NCBI GenBank assembly: GCA_026826555.1
Contig: JAKSZT010004976.1
Span: 6,862,900 to 6,926,899, forward strand
Length of the DNA: 64,000 nucleotides
Reading direction: 5' to 3'
DNA from: Tolypeutes matacus
Lineage: Eukaryota; Chordata; Mammalia; Cingulata; Chlamyphoridae
Position numbers and translations under genes: made by a program. This document shows positions 33,165 to 44,090 of this stretch, one piece after another. Every line of letters starts with the position of its first letter. Positions within the stretch are counted from its first letter, which is position 1. The notes under the pieces are model-generated. The model was given only the letters and a program-made list of their open reading frames with translations, had not been told where the DNA came from and ran no database searches.

Positions 33165-33498
33165 ATATTTTTAAAGATTTATTTGATTTATTTATCTCTC
33201 CCCCTTGTTGTTTTGTGCTCACTGTGTCCATTCTCTGTCTGCTCTCTGTGTCTGCTTGTCAACTCTTTAGGAGGCACCAGGAACCGATCCTGGGACCTCA
33301 GGTATGGGAGAGAGGCGCTCAATAGCTTGAGCCACTTCAGCTACCTGGTTTGTTGTGTCTCTCTTTGTCTCTCTTTTTGTTGCGCCAGCTCGCCGCGCAG
33401 GCCAGCTCGCCTTCACCAGGAGGCCCTGGAAATCGAACCCAGGACCTCTCATGTGGTAGATGGGAGGCCCAATCACTTAAGCCACATCTGCTTCCCAA
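33165..33498 (-). mobile_element. Composite (two-module) tRNA-derived SINE, minus strand
   Basis: On the minus strand module A has AGCAGATGTGGCTTAA... and GGTTCGATTTCC. A linker 'ggcgagctggcctgcgcggcgagctgg' rich in CG follows. Module B reads 'gaagtggctcaagctattgagcgcctctctccca' and 'ggatcggttcctgg'. The tail contains 'cagacacagagag', 'gagaatggacacag' and ends 'aaataaatcttt'. It has the same architecture as the elements at 49219 and 49743. Confidence 0.88.
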
Positions 33499-33566
33499 AC
33501 AAGGATTTTTAAAGAAAGGGATTTTAAGTGCTCCACGGCACAGACCTAGGGCTACACAACAGGTAA

Positions 33567-34012
33567 ACACTGCTATGGGTTGAACTGTTTCCCCCCAAAA
33601 GATATGTCCAGGTCTGAACTCCCAGTATCTTAGAATGTCACCTTATTTGAAAACAGGGTCATTGCAGGTGGAATTAGCTAAATGAAGATGAGGTCGCACT
33701 GGAGCAGCGCAGGTCCCTGATCTGATGTAACTGGTGTCCTCATAAGAAGAGGAGAGAGAAACAGGGGAGAAGGCCATGTGACGATGGAGGCAGAGACCGG
33801 AGAGTTGCATCCGCAAGCCAAGGAGTGCCAGGGATGGCCGGCCAACCCCTGGAAGCTGGGGGCGGGGAAGGAGCCTCCCCTATGGGTCTGACCCTGCCAG
33901 CACCTGGATTTTGGACTTTTAGCCTCCAGGAGTGCGAGACAATTGGTTCCTATTGTTAGAAGCCACTCAGCCTGTGGTGCTTTGTTATAGAAGCCCTAGT
34001 GGAGGAGCACCC
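33567..34012 (+). mobile_element. MLT1-type MaLR solo LTR
   Basis: 'gctatgggttgaactgtttccccccaaa', 'ctggtgtcctcataagaagagg', 'ttggacttttagcctcc' and 'gccactcagcctgtggtgctttgttatagaagccctag' match the MLT1 LTR order from start to end. Confidence 0.9.
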
Positions 34013-34039
34013 TGAGCAAAGTTCCCAGCCATATTTAAC

Positions 34040-34190
34040 GCTGAGTTTCCCAGAGTGCAGGGAGGTGCTCCTGGCATCAGAATCACATGGGGAGGGAAGA
34101 GACTGGGGGAGATACCCTTCCTGGTCCTACCCCAGGACCTACAGAATGGAAATCTCTGGAGCCCACATTTTAATTAAGCAAAGTCAATGC
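34040..34190 (+). mobile_element. hAT-Charlie-type MER element relic
   Basis: 'ggcatcagaatcacatggggag', 'taccccaggacctacagaatgg' and 'ctggagcccacattttaa' resemble the middle of MER33/MER58-like non-autonomous hAT elements. Confidence 0.6.
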
Positions 34191-35825
34191 ACACTGACTT
34201 TGGAGAAACTACAGTTAAGGTAAAAAAGAACCGAGATCTACCCCTGAGGACTCAAACCTTATCTTTCTCATTTCTTCTTAACAGTAGAAAAAGGTAATTT
34301 TTCTCAAATTCACAAAACTCTAGTCTTGACAACTGGTTTGCAAGTACACAGTCCAAAACTTTGGGTAAAGAATCGTTTCAACTGAAGGACATGCAGAGCC
34401 TGTGTTTTCAACTGGCGCAGGCTCTGTGATTGACACGCCACATGCCGAGGGCAGCCGGTGGCTTCCACCCAAAGACCGGGCTTGTGTGGCATGTCATCTG
34501 CAGCCAGAAGCAGCCAAACCCCTTCATGTCTTCACACATCATTAGTAACAATTACATTTCTTTTCTCTTGGCCATGTCCAGATAAATTAGGCAGAAGACA
34601 CATTATTTCACACATATTCCAGGAGGTGTCTGTGCTGCAAATGGAAAGGGAGCAAATGCTGGCAAATCTGCTGCTCCGAGTGGCTTGCGCTAAGTTCCTT
34701 GGCGATCTCGAGCCCTCTGCTTGGTTTCATCGCTTTGTCTTTAGAAGAGCAGTCTTCTCTTTCTGGAATTTGGCAAAGTGGATCGCTGCATTCATTGACA
34801 CCATCCCTTAACCATGTTCCTTGGAAAATATAATTTTCACAGATCATCCTAAACTAAAGGCAGTAGAGCACAGAGCAGGGTAATCTGTGGGTTTGTATGT
34901 CACAGGACAAAGCTCCCTGGCAAGTGTCAGAGAACTCTGGGCTGAGGTGGCCAGAGAATCTTCCAGGCCTCAGGTGATCACACCTCTTCCACAGGTAGTA
35001 ACTGAGAACAGGAACAGAGCCCACGAGTATCCATATGTCTCCCCACAGGAGTTTAAAGGGTGCCGTACGTCTTTTGTTCCAACAGGGTGTATCTGAGCCC
35101 TTCCACCTGCTCGGAGTGGATTTCTGCCTTTCTGATTACAAAAGGTCCTGGATGAGGGGTGTGTGGGTTTTTAGCTCAGAACTCAAGAGGACACAGTTTA
35201 GAGCACACATGCCTCAACTCTCAGCACAACAGTGGCCCTGGCAAACCCTTGGGATTGTTTGTAAACCACGGATTTCCAAGCCAGGAACTTCTGTCCATTG
35301 AGCACCTACCTGGGTCCTTGTTGAAGGTTTCATATCCAACCTCGTTTTTACATTGTGTGTATAGGGATTTCCAGTAAGATCATCTACAGGTGAGTGCTTT
35401 GTAAAACAGGTAGGAAGACTCTTTGGTGGACCTATTCCTCATTTTCAGGGAAGACAACTACAACCTGAAGAGACTGATCCATGCCTGACTGTTAGAGCAA
35501 GCAAGCAGGAACCAGGATTAGGGGTCAGGTCTCCTAACTCCAGCTTGGCTTTCTTTCGGGTTTGCTTCCTCCTCCTCCTGGATGGCAGTGCCAACCAGGC
35601 TAAGGAATCTGTTTGTTTTTTTTTCCCCAGCAGGTGACAGGGCCACTGATCAGTTTAAACAAGTGGGCGCTTTCCCAGGTGTTCTAGGTAGAGACATTGT
35701 TGGGCAACTCTAAGGACTGATGGAAGGAGAGGGAAGGGGGTAGGGGCAGTGATGTCACTGACTTTTAACACCAACCTACAAGGCCTCTGTTCAGGCCAGA
35801 GATGCCAAGAGCCTAGACTCTAGTG
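34191..35825 (-). other. Intron sequence; possible MIR near 35285-35560
   Basis: Most of the stretch is unrecognised. 'ccattgagcacctacctgggtcc' and later 'tgaagagactgatcc', 'aaccaggattaggggtcaggtctcctaactcc' could be a diverged minus-strand MIR. Confidence 0.4.
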
Positions 35826-36045
35826 CAAGGTTCTTAACCTTTTTTGTTCCACGGACCCCTCTGCCAGTCAGGTGAAATGAATACTACTATAATTTATTTA
35901 TTGCATACATTCACAAGTGAAGGGAACACTAGATTTCAGTTAGAGGTCAGAGAAAATAAAGATAATAAGTTGATTTTTTTCAGTTCAAGCTCACAGACCC
36001 CCTGAAATCTTTCCACAGAGCCCTTGGGGGTCCACGGACCCCTGG
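35826..36045 (+). mobile_element. hAT-like DNA transposon, internally shortened copy
   Basis: It starts 'aaggttcttaaccttttttgttccacggacccct' and ends 'cacagagcccttgggggtccacggaccc'. 'aacactagatttcagttagaggtcagagaaaataaag' is internal. The longer relative at 55598-56045 shares the start and the middle. Confidence 0.7.
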
Positions 36046-36739
36046 AGGATACAGCCTGGGGAGAGTTTTCACAAGAGAATCTGCAGGACAACTGAGTCAA
36101 ATGGACACATCAGGGACTGGGAGAAAGGCCACTCTCCTCCCCAGGCTGCGTGACTAGGGTGGGAGTGGGGCAGAAATGGAGAAAGAGGGTCCAGCCTTGG
36201 GAAAAACCATAATATGTTTAGTTAGAGACATGCTTAGTTTGGGACATGAAGACGTCTAGTGGCGAGATGGGTGTACCTGATGGCCTCAGGGAGACATCAG
36301 TGCTGAGAGCAAGGTGAGGAGCTGTTAGCACAGAGGTTTAGGTGAGGGAACACACAGGGACTATCCTGGGACTGTGTGCTGAGTGAGGGGAGGGGCAGTC
36401 AGGGTCAAGCCCTGGGGCACTGACAATGAAGGGAGTTATGGAAGAGAGCAGGGCATGCATCTCTTGGAACCACAAAATCCAAGCTCAAGCTTCGGTTCTG
36501 AGCCTCCACCTCTCAGACTGGTGCGGGGGGAAGAGAGGAAAGCTGCCTCCCTGCACAGGCACTCGCTGTTCACTCATTATCAGTGTCTGGAACTCACTCC
36601 CTGCAGGGGAGTCCACAGATCCCCAAGAGTGAGCAGAGCCCTGAGGGGCTGTCAAATGACAAGCCCCAAGAACACACCGGGGCCATTTAGGGAAAGGCTC
36701 TGTGGTCAGAGAACTAGGTGAGGTGGCCCAGACACTTAC
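36046..36739 (-). other. Intron sequence near exon
   Basis: No repeat is recognised. The donor of the adjacent exon (GTAAGTGTC on the minus strand) is at its right edge. Confidence 0.6.
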
Positions 36740-36814
36740 CACGATGAGGGCGACAACAGACAGCGTGTAGTAAATGGAGTCCCTCAGCAGGCACCAGGAG
36801 GACAGCGCCACGAC
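36740..36814 (-). CDS. SLC24A3: SLC24A3 exon, helix VVALSSWCLLRDSIYYTLSV
   Basis: This 75-base exon has 25 codons in phase 0 on both sides. The acceptor is ctcccctctctctcag followed by GTC GTG GCG, and the donor GTAAGTGTC comes after GTG. It encodes VVALSSWCLLRDSIYY followed by TLSVVALIV, the region after the alpha-1 repeat containing a transmembrane helix, as in NCKX3. One conservative change (Ile to Val in LSVIALIV) relative to the remembered human protein is visible. The preceding exon, ending in the FAGQ-type sequence, was not found upstream to 64000, so the upstream intron is at least 27 kb. Confidence 0.95.
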
Positions 36815-38439
36815 CTGAGAGAGAGGGGAGGAGGGACAAAGACTCTGCGGTGAGAGCAGAAGCACAGCCGAGCACATCTGTCCCCTGTCCCTGGACCCAG
36901 GAAAGCCGCCAAGCGATACGTTCTGATGGCGAGTCTTCGGGGCTCCTAGTCTGGTTCTTCTGAAAGGCAGATGCCAAAAGGGGCTTAAATCTGGGGCAAT
37001 TTTATTGGGAGAAACACCAGTGAGAGAACGTGAGGAGGGAGCGGGGAAGTGGGTCCGAGCTGGTGAAAGAGAGAGGGAAGGGAGGCTGGCGGGACGCGTG
37101 TCGGGGTGCCCTGTAGTCTAAGGGAGGCTCGGCAAGGCCGAGGGACTTCTCGATTCACAGTGGCCCATCAGAGGAGTCTGTCCCTAATGCAAGGGGGCGG
37201 GAAGAGCCACCGTACCCCGTGCCTTTTTTGTCCCCGCCAACGCCTGCCGCAGCCTGGAGCCAGTGGCCAGGCCAAGCAGCTGCTGCCCCTGGGGGGGGGG
37301 GGGGCGCGACCAGCCCCCTTTGCAGTCCCCACCTGGCCCTCTTTTCTCATTTCGATGAGATGCCTGGTCTCCTTGGCATATGACCCCGGGTTAACGTGGA
37401 TTTTGAAAAGACTGCTTTGTATACTGATTTGGAGAAAATGTTACTCTCAGCTGCCGGGAGAAGTCCCTTTAAAAAGATGCCAGCTCTGCTCAGGCACGTG
37501 GTGGAGCAGAAGGAGGGGTCACCACGTGAGACCATGGGGACACCGGAGCCTGGCATGCCCTGGAGGAAGGTCATGGGGAGGGAGGAAGCCACAGCTTAAG
37601 GAGGAAGAACCATTTGTCCGGGGTAAGTCCTTCCAAGTATCTTTTGAGGGATATTTGGTATTATTATTTTTTGTTTTGGAGAGTAGGTTCATTTTTGACA
37701 GACCCTCACTAAGAAGGCTGGGTGGTCTACAGTACCACATGAGATGGCGGTTCCTGGGGTCACCACTCTCCCATCCTAAACAAAGTGGCAATCCTCCAGG
37801 GGCACAGGACACATGCCTGGCTGCCTCTGCTCTTGGTCTAGTAAGTGGAAAAGGACACGGCAAATGTCACCTCTCAGCTAAGACAATGACGTGTGTGCTG
37901 TCCCAAAGACAATAGGAAAAAGGGATTCCGGGGACAAGGACAAGATTTTTGCTTTGTCTCGAGTGCTGTGACAGTCTACAAAGAAAAGATCAGGCAAAGT
38001 CAAACCAGAGAAGGCTTTCTGGATTCAAATAACGGGAAAGCGATGACTTAAATAGAACCATAAATGAATAATGAGGCCAGTCTCTTTCCACTAATGTATT
38101 CTTCTACTTGTTATATGGACACTGAGGTATTTTCTTTTGCTAATTTTGCCTTATTAGGTTTCGTATTTGCAGATCAAAATGACAGATGGCGGGGTTCTCA
38201 AGAAGGGGACTGACACCACAAAAATCACTTGAGAACAAATACAAAGTTTTCTTCACCCTTTTATCCTTCTCTCCTTGTGTTATAAACTCTTTGGTCACAA
38301 TTTACCATTTATGGAATACATTAAATTGATTTAATTGTTCATTTTCCAGCAGGTCAGAAAAGGCTGTGAACACTGATTCAATTTACTATAATTGTGTAAA
38401 TGGACTTCAAATATGTGGCAAACATCAATTCTAAATTTC
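36815..38439 (-). other. Upstream intron, GC-rich part with a G14 run
   Basis: The 37020-37350 portion is locally GC- and CpG-rich and holds 14 consecutive G at 37291-37304. A long plus-strand frame there (37106-37915) has no recognisable domain. No exon of SLC24A3 is seen. Confidence 0.5.
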
Positions 38440-39990
38440 TTAAAAAATAAGGCTGTTTGGCTTTTTAGTTAAAGATGGTAGAATGAACAAATATACTGCT
38501 AAGATTAATAGTAAAGGGGTTTTTAAAAAAACAAGACATAAACCCACAAGGCAAAGAGAACAGAAGAGGACACCATAGCAACAAAATTTTGGAAGCTGTA
38601 AATTAAACAGCAATTGATAATTCAGCTGGCAGTGGGAAGAGCACGAGAAGTAGAGGTGAAGATGGACATGAAAATAGGATAATTGAAAGACTGTTTAAGA
38701 ATTTAATCCCCAAATCTCCTCCCTCACTTCAAGCAGCCAAGTGCCAGCCCATCCCTCTCCTTAATAGAAAACAGGACATCCATCCAACATCTGAGGAACA
38801 GAAGTCCCAGGAAGAAAAAACAGAAGCAAGAAAACAATCAAGAAAACAATGGAAGGGAAAATTCCCAGAAGTTAAGGACATGTGTGAACATCCTACATGA
38901 TGAACAAAAAAAGATGTCACCCAGGCACATCATGAGTTTTTGGCATATTAAGACAGAGAAAAGATCCTGAAAATGTAAGAGAGGAAGGGCGAGAGGGAAC
39001 GAGGAGGGGTGGGGGAGAGGGAAAGAGAGAGAGAGGGAGAGAGGGAGAGAGAGAGAAGGAGAGAGAAAAGGGTTATATACCAAGGATAAAAAACCAGAAT
39101 GACATTGTATTTTTCAACAAAAACACTGGAAGTTAGAAGAAAACTGAGTAATGCCTTCAGAATTAGAGAGTAAAATAACTTCAACCTGAAGTCCTATGCC
39201 CAATCAAATTATTAACTGAAAGTGAGAGAAGAATAAAAAGAAAATCTTAGCTGTCTCAAAAAATTTAGTTTTCCTGTACTCTTTCTCAAAAAGCTACTAG
39301 AGGATATATTCCACCAAAATAAGGGAGTAAAACACTTCTTACATGAAGTTATGTTAAAATAACCATAACACCAGGCAACCAGGAATCTATATTGAGAAGA
39401 GTGAAGGAAATTTCCAAAATGGCGGTGAAGGAAGATTCAAGCAGGATGGTGAACGGAGACTCCAGAATGAAACTTGTATAGCAGGCTTAGAGAGCGACCT
39501 GGCCAGACTGGAAGTTGCATGGCTCCAGAAGGAATGACTACAAAAGGACAACAGTGGTGGAATATCCGATCATTTTGAACCCACTGAGAGATTAGTGAAC
39601 TCTGGGACTAGAAAACAGAAAAGTAAGCAAAAGAACAACAGAAAGGACACTTATAAATCCCTAGGAAAGCACAAAGTTGTGCAGGAAAAAAGTTGAATGG
39701 CTCAGCTACAAGTAGCTGCCATAGCTATTTTGGGAGGATGGGGGCTGGGGCATGGGGGTAGGTGGGGCTGAAAGAGAGCTAAACCCTTCTCGTCCAAACT
39801 ATGAAGCCAAAGGAGACACTTGAACTGAAAAATCAAGTAACCTAAGCATGCTATTTAGAGATATTGAGTAAACAGCAGAAACAACCAAAATTGTGGAAAA
39901 TTCCCTGAGAAGAGTGGGACATAAGGGGGCTGCTGCTCTTCAGTAAAAGCCCTCGAGTACCGGTTGCCTCTTTAAGCTCTGGGCATAAGT
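38440..39990 (+). mobile_element. Ancient L1/HAL1-like fragment
   Basis: 39080-39350 translates in broken frames to an ORF1 C-terminus: '...TLEVRRKLSNAFRI', then 'KSYAQSNY', 'SQKI' and a 'LLEDIFHQNKGVK'-like end. Flanking A-rich sequence on both sides continues the same texture. It is too decayed to name a subfamily. Confidence 0.55.
38983..39068. repeat. GA-rich simple repeat
   Basis: This is a purine-only run dominated by GAGA and GGGAGA, with a G5 island at 39011-39015. Confidence 0.95.
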
Positions 39991-40379
39991 AATTTTAATA
40001 AAAATAAAAATGAAAAATTTAAAAAGTAAGTACAATACACATTACCCACTTAGATTTACTGCTGCAAGAAATTCATCCTGCACTAGGCCTAGGGAACAGT
40101 GATAATTTTTTCTGTCTTGATAAAAACAATAGTTTGTATTGCCTTGACTGTCATCAAATTTCAGTCTCAGAATCAGAGTCTACACTTAGTAAAGCCATTT
40201 TTTTTCTGTAAAAGTGCCCAAGTAGGGATTAGTCAAATCAGAGAATACTTTCTTTCCACACTTCAGAAGGCATTTAAGAAAGGCACACACTCAAAGCATT
40301 TAAAATTCTGCAGTATTTAAAGAGAGAGCTATGATAATGACCTCATGTCCAACTCTACCTTAGTTTTCTATGCCTGCCA
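39991..40379 (-). other. Intron sequence, nothing recognised
   Basis: This is AT-rich sequence with no repeat signature identified. Confidence 0.45.
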
Positions 40380-40640
40380 TTCACCACAATAGCAAATATT
40401 TATTTGACACTTTCTGCAAATCAGGGGGTTTAAAAGAGTTATCTTATCCAGTCCTCCCTGCAACCTCATGAAGTGGGCTCTTTTACCTTCATTGGCCAAC
40501 AAATGAGAGTTGACAAAGTTGAAGGACTTGGCCAAGACTGCACAAACAGTAGTAGGGGTAGGGGAGTGGGATCTCAACCCAGCAGGCTGCGTCTAAAGCC
40601 CATGGCCCCATCCACTCCCCTGCAGAGTTTTCCTGGATGC
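40380..40640 (-). mobile_element. MIR SINE (ancient), minus strand
   Basis: 'tatttatttgacactttctgcaaatcaggg', 'cctccctgcaacctcatgaagtggg', 'gaaggacttggccaagactgcacaaacagtag' and 'gggatctcaacccagcaggctg' follow the reverse MIR order. Confidence 0.82.
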
Positions 40641-42192
40641 TAGGATGGAAACAGTCCCTCAGTTTTGATTGCATCCCGATGGGGAGATTCTTTTCTTCAT
40701 TACTTTAAGCTGCTTAGGCAGGTATGTCAGAGATGGTAGCCAATGAAGGGAAATAGTACAAGGATGAGAGCAGTGACCACAGCTAAATTAAAAAAACATA
40801 CACACACAAAACTACTTTAACGAGATTCAGGGTAAGCAAACAAAGCAGAGAGGAGTAACCATAAGGGCTACAGACCCTCAGGTATGACTATATTCTTGGA
40901 GGTAGAAAGTCAGCTAAATAAATACTGAAACTGCTTGTCCATTTAGTTAGTTTAGTTTAAAAATTTAAAAAAAATCAATACAGCTCACAGTTTGGTGACA
41001 GAGTAATCATTTGACTGAGCGTTTCGCTCTTCCCTAAGCAGGAATGCACCGAGGCAGTTCCTTTTGCCTCTCTGTTGAAGGTCTTGTATCTCTAGATGGC
41101 AACCAGCAGCCATCTGACTCAGACCCTGAACAACAATAACTGTTTAGCACCTGTATCAAAATGGGAGGCCCTTTGGCATCTTCTGGAAGAACATTTGATG
41201 GTAGATGCCATCCAACCCAGAAGGGGGGAGAAATTGATCAGAAGACAGCTCATCTTCCTTAGTACTTTGCAAAATGACTAAAAGGCAGGCAGACAAGTCA
41301 CTCTGGCAAAGAGAAAACCAATAGTAAGTAATTCTGCCCTTGACCTCGTTAATCAATACTACAGATGGTACCGATTACTACAGGTCACACACTTGCAAAC
41401 TCCCCCATCAATTAAGACAGGTTTTTATCCACCACCCCCCATAGCTCTAGGAATCCCTCCCAGCCAGAATGTCATCTTGATATTTCTGTTGTACTTCTGG
41501 AGCACATTTCACACATTCTCTATTGAATATGCAGTTTCAGTTTCCTTATAATTTCATTTAATTTCAGAGTGGCATAATGCAAGAAAAAAATTCACACTTC
41601 TAAAAAACAGAGGAAAACATGTTATCCTTTATTCAATGTTGAGTGATGATATTTTGGAATTCTGGCTTCTTTTACATGATTAAGAGTAATTCTTTTATAA
41701 CTATAAACATATAGATATTTATATACATGTATGTTCATATAGATGCATTTTATGTCTATGGATATGTATGCAAATCTATATTTAGCTTATGCATATAATA
41801 CATAGTATATGTAAAAATATATAGTGTATATATATATATATATATATATGATATAGATGGCAATTTTCTTGATGAATAATGGAATTTGCCACTGCAGATA
41901 CATTTTAAAAGGCACAAATACCCTCAGATTGTATTTGTCTTTTTTTAAAAAACAAAACACCATAATAATTACATGACATAAAACATAAAACTGCTATCAT
42001 CTTAGAGAAATGTTATTTCACACAAATTTCATGGAAAAGGGATTTGAAAAATCATTAACATGGAGTGTTTTTTCCAAGCTTTTGAGCCAACATAATTTCT
42101 ACAGCCAATTCTCATCGTGGGAAATACCACTATAAGATCTGGTATAGGGTGGGGCTCTGGGGTATCACAAAAGCAATCTGAGGGCACTAAGG
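40641..42192 (-). other. Upstream intron, AT-rich, with (TA)n at about 41826-41850
   Basis: Many TATA/ATAT runs lie between 41700 and 41860, including a pure (TA)n. No gene or named repeat is seen. Confidence 0.55.
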
Positions 42193-42444
42193 GGCTCTGA
42201 GGTTCAGAACAGGTGAGTGCAGGTGGCTCTGAGGTTCAGGAGAGGTGAGTGCAGGTGGCTCTAAGGTTCAGAACAGGTGAGTGCAGGTGGCTCTGAGGTT
42301 CAGGAGAGGTGAGGGCAGGTGGCTCTAAGGTTCAGAACAGGTGAGTGCAGGTGGCCCTAAGGTTTAGGAAAGGTGAGTGCAGGTAGCAATGAGGTTCAGG
42401 AGAGGTGAGTGCAGGTGGCAAAGAGGCTCAGAACAAGTGAATGC
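42193..42444. repeat. 32-base minisatellite, 8 copies
   Basis: Units start at 42193, 42225, 42257, 42289, 42321, 42353, 42385 and 42417 with an exact 32-base period and no indels; the last is partial and most diverged. The consensus contains GGCTCTGAGGTTCAG and CAGGTGAGTGCAGGT. Copies 1-5 alternate between 'gaacagg' and 'ggagagg' variants, a 64-base higher-order pattern. CAGGTG occurs nine times. Confidence 0.97.
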
Positions 42445-43989
42445 CTGATGTGGATTTCTCCTCCCACGGGTAAGTCTTGGCGCTACCAGTCTGTTTATTA
42501 GTCACGTAAACTTTAAAAATACTTCTATGCTGGGCAGAATCACTGAACTATAAATGGTTCCTGAATTCTGGAAGTTCACTATCTTAAGTGGATAGTAACA
42601 ACTGGGCCACGCAAAAAGAAAATAACATGCTTTTGCAAAATACAATGAACTTCTCCTTATTAATCTCCACAATCAGGATCATGAAATGATTTCATATTTT
42701 AAATTTAATATTATTTTCTAAGAAAACTCATTTGGAGTTTTAGTTTTGTGCAAGGAAAACAAGTGACAAGTAAACAAGCTGCTATTGGAGATACATTTGA
42801 ATAATAATGAAGCAGCATCAGGATAGCAGAGACAAAGAATCATCTCTGAACCGTGCTGAGTGATAACCAAAAAGGCTGACGATTACCTGGAGGTGCTGCA
42901 GGGCTCACAAGTGCCTTCTCAGTCACCCAAAACATTACGTGCTGTAGTTTTCATCTTAAATGTAAGTTATTGCCCACTAGGTCTTCAAAAATTGGTAGTT
43001 TGGAGTCTTCTCACCTGCATCCGTATTCACAGGGAGAAAGTACGGGACTGTGGCTACAGGATGGGCCCCTGCTGTGCTCCTGAAGCTCTTCACCATCCTT
43101 AGGGACCAGGTGTAGAGCTGCATGCATGAGGCAGTAGTAGGTACTTGAAACAGGTTTGTTGAATGAATTTAGGGTATTTAGGGTAATTTCAAGTGATCCG
43201 ATGTGTTGGCTTGAAACAGAGCCTGAGACCAGGATTCGAGTACAGATAGTTTATTTGGGAGGTGGTCATAAGAAGCACTGTCAGGGTAGTGGAGAAGTGA
43301 GGCAGAAGATTACAAAGTTAGGGCAGGGGGCAAGTGGGGCTCAATCGTGGTGGGGACCTCAGCAAGTCTGTGTAGAACATCCTTCAGAGTTTCCCACTCA
43401 GGAGGAGAGGGAGCTGGGGTATTTATCCACCCACTTCCATCTGTCATTGGTTGAGGGATGCTCCCAAAGCGTGTTAATTCCCTGGCACTTTTGACCTATT
43501 CCAAGGGCAGAAAACAGGGACTTCAGTGGCCAGGGAGAGCCCTTGGACAAAGAAATGCAGCTTCTGGTAGCTGATAGTCAGGTCAGTGGTAACGGGAACT
43601 GAAGTCCTAAGGGCAAGGGTAGGCCACCAGCAGGTCTTCTTTACCCAATAAACATGGATTTACATAATGATCCAATAATCAGGGCAAGCATTCCCACTAG
43701 TACACACAAACGTATACATATACCAATATATACCCTGTATATGTGTACTATATATATACACACACATGCATATATATATATATATACATGCAAACACACA
43801 GAAACATATGTGAGTATTCAGGTGTGTGTGTGTGAGGGTTTTAAGTTGCTCAGCCACCCACCAACCTTTTGCCACCTGTGCAAAAGGAATGGTGAGGCTT
43901 CGTATGTACTTTACAGGATTTTAAAAAGACACTTCTATGAGAGGTGCTATTTAATCTCCAGGGATATAGTGGAAGGAAGAGAAGTTGTT
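42445..43989 (-). other. Upstream intron; unnamed repeat-like block and TA/CA microsatellite
   Basis: 43228-43640 has the look of an old dispersed repeat ('gtttatttgggaggtggtcataagaagcac', later 'cagcttctggtagctgatagtcag'), possibly related to 36985-37120, but I cannot name it. A (TA)n/(CA)n block covers 43733-43835. Confidence 0.45.
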
Positions 43990-44090
43990 CCAAATCCATT
44001 ACTGCCACTGATCATGGGCAAATTACATCTCGGTAAAATGGGATAATAAAAATGCTGATCTCACCTAACAACTGTAAGGATTTAAAAAAA
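43990..44090 (+). mobile_element. Possible MIR fragment
   Basis: 'ctgatcatgggcaaattacatctcggtaaaatgggataataaaaatgctgatctcacc' resembles the MIR core and 3' part with an internal deletion. Confidence 0.5.

Larger units (their letters stand above)
1724..36814 (-). other. SLC24A3: SLC24A3 (NCKX3) gene, internal part
   Basis: Six coding exons on the minus strand join without a phase conflict: 36740-36814 (75 nt), 25354-25379 (26 nt), 17948-18001 (54 nt), 4307-4440 (134 nt), 2728-2888 (161 nt) and 1724-1994 (271 nt). All have AG acceptors and GT donors. Introns are about 11.4, 7.4, 13.5, 1.4 and 0.73 kb. SLC24A3 is a plasma-membrane exchanger that extrudes Ca2+ and K+ in return for Na+. The paralogue SLC24A4 shares the NFHRK...INE stretch, but as remembered it lacks the VENGTGPSS and acidic DNEN/DEEEEED segments seen here, which points to SLC24A3. 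The first and last exons of the gene lie outside the window or were not found. All repeats between 1995 and 36739 are intronic. Confidence 0.95.

Noticed and set aside
37106..37915. 269-residue open frame on the plus strand
   Set aside because: GC-rich, Arg/Gly/Pro-rich translation with no recognisable domain, antisense to SLC24A3 and with no splice or promoter support; length is explained by low stop frequency in GC-rich DNA.
42193..42444. Possible CRISPR-like array
   Set aside because: Period is a constant 32 bases with no spacers between repeats; it is an ordinary minisatellite in a mammalian genome.
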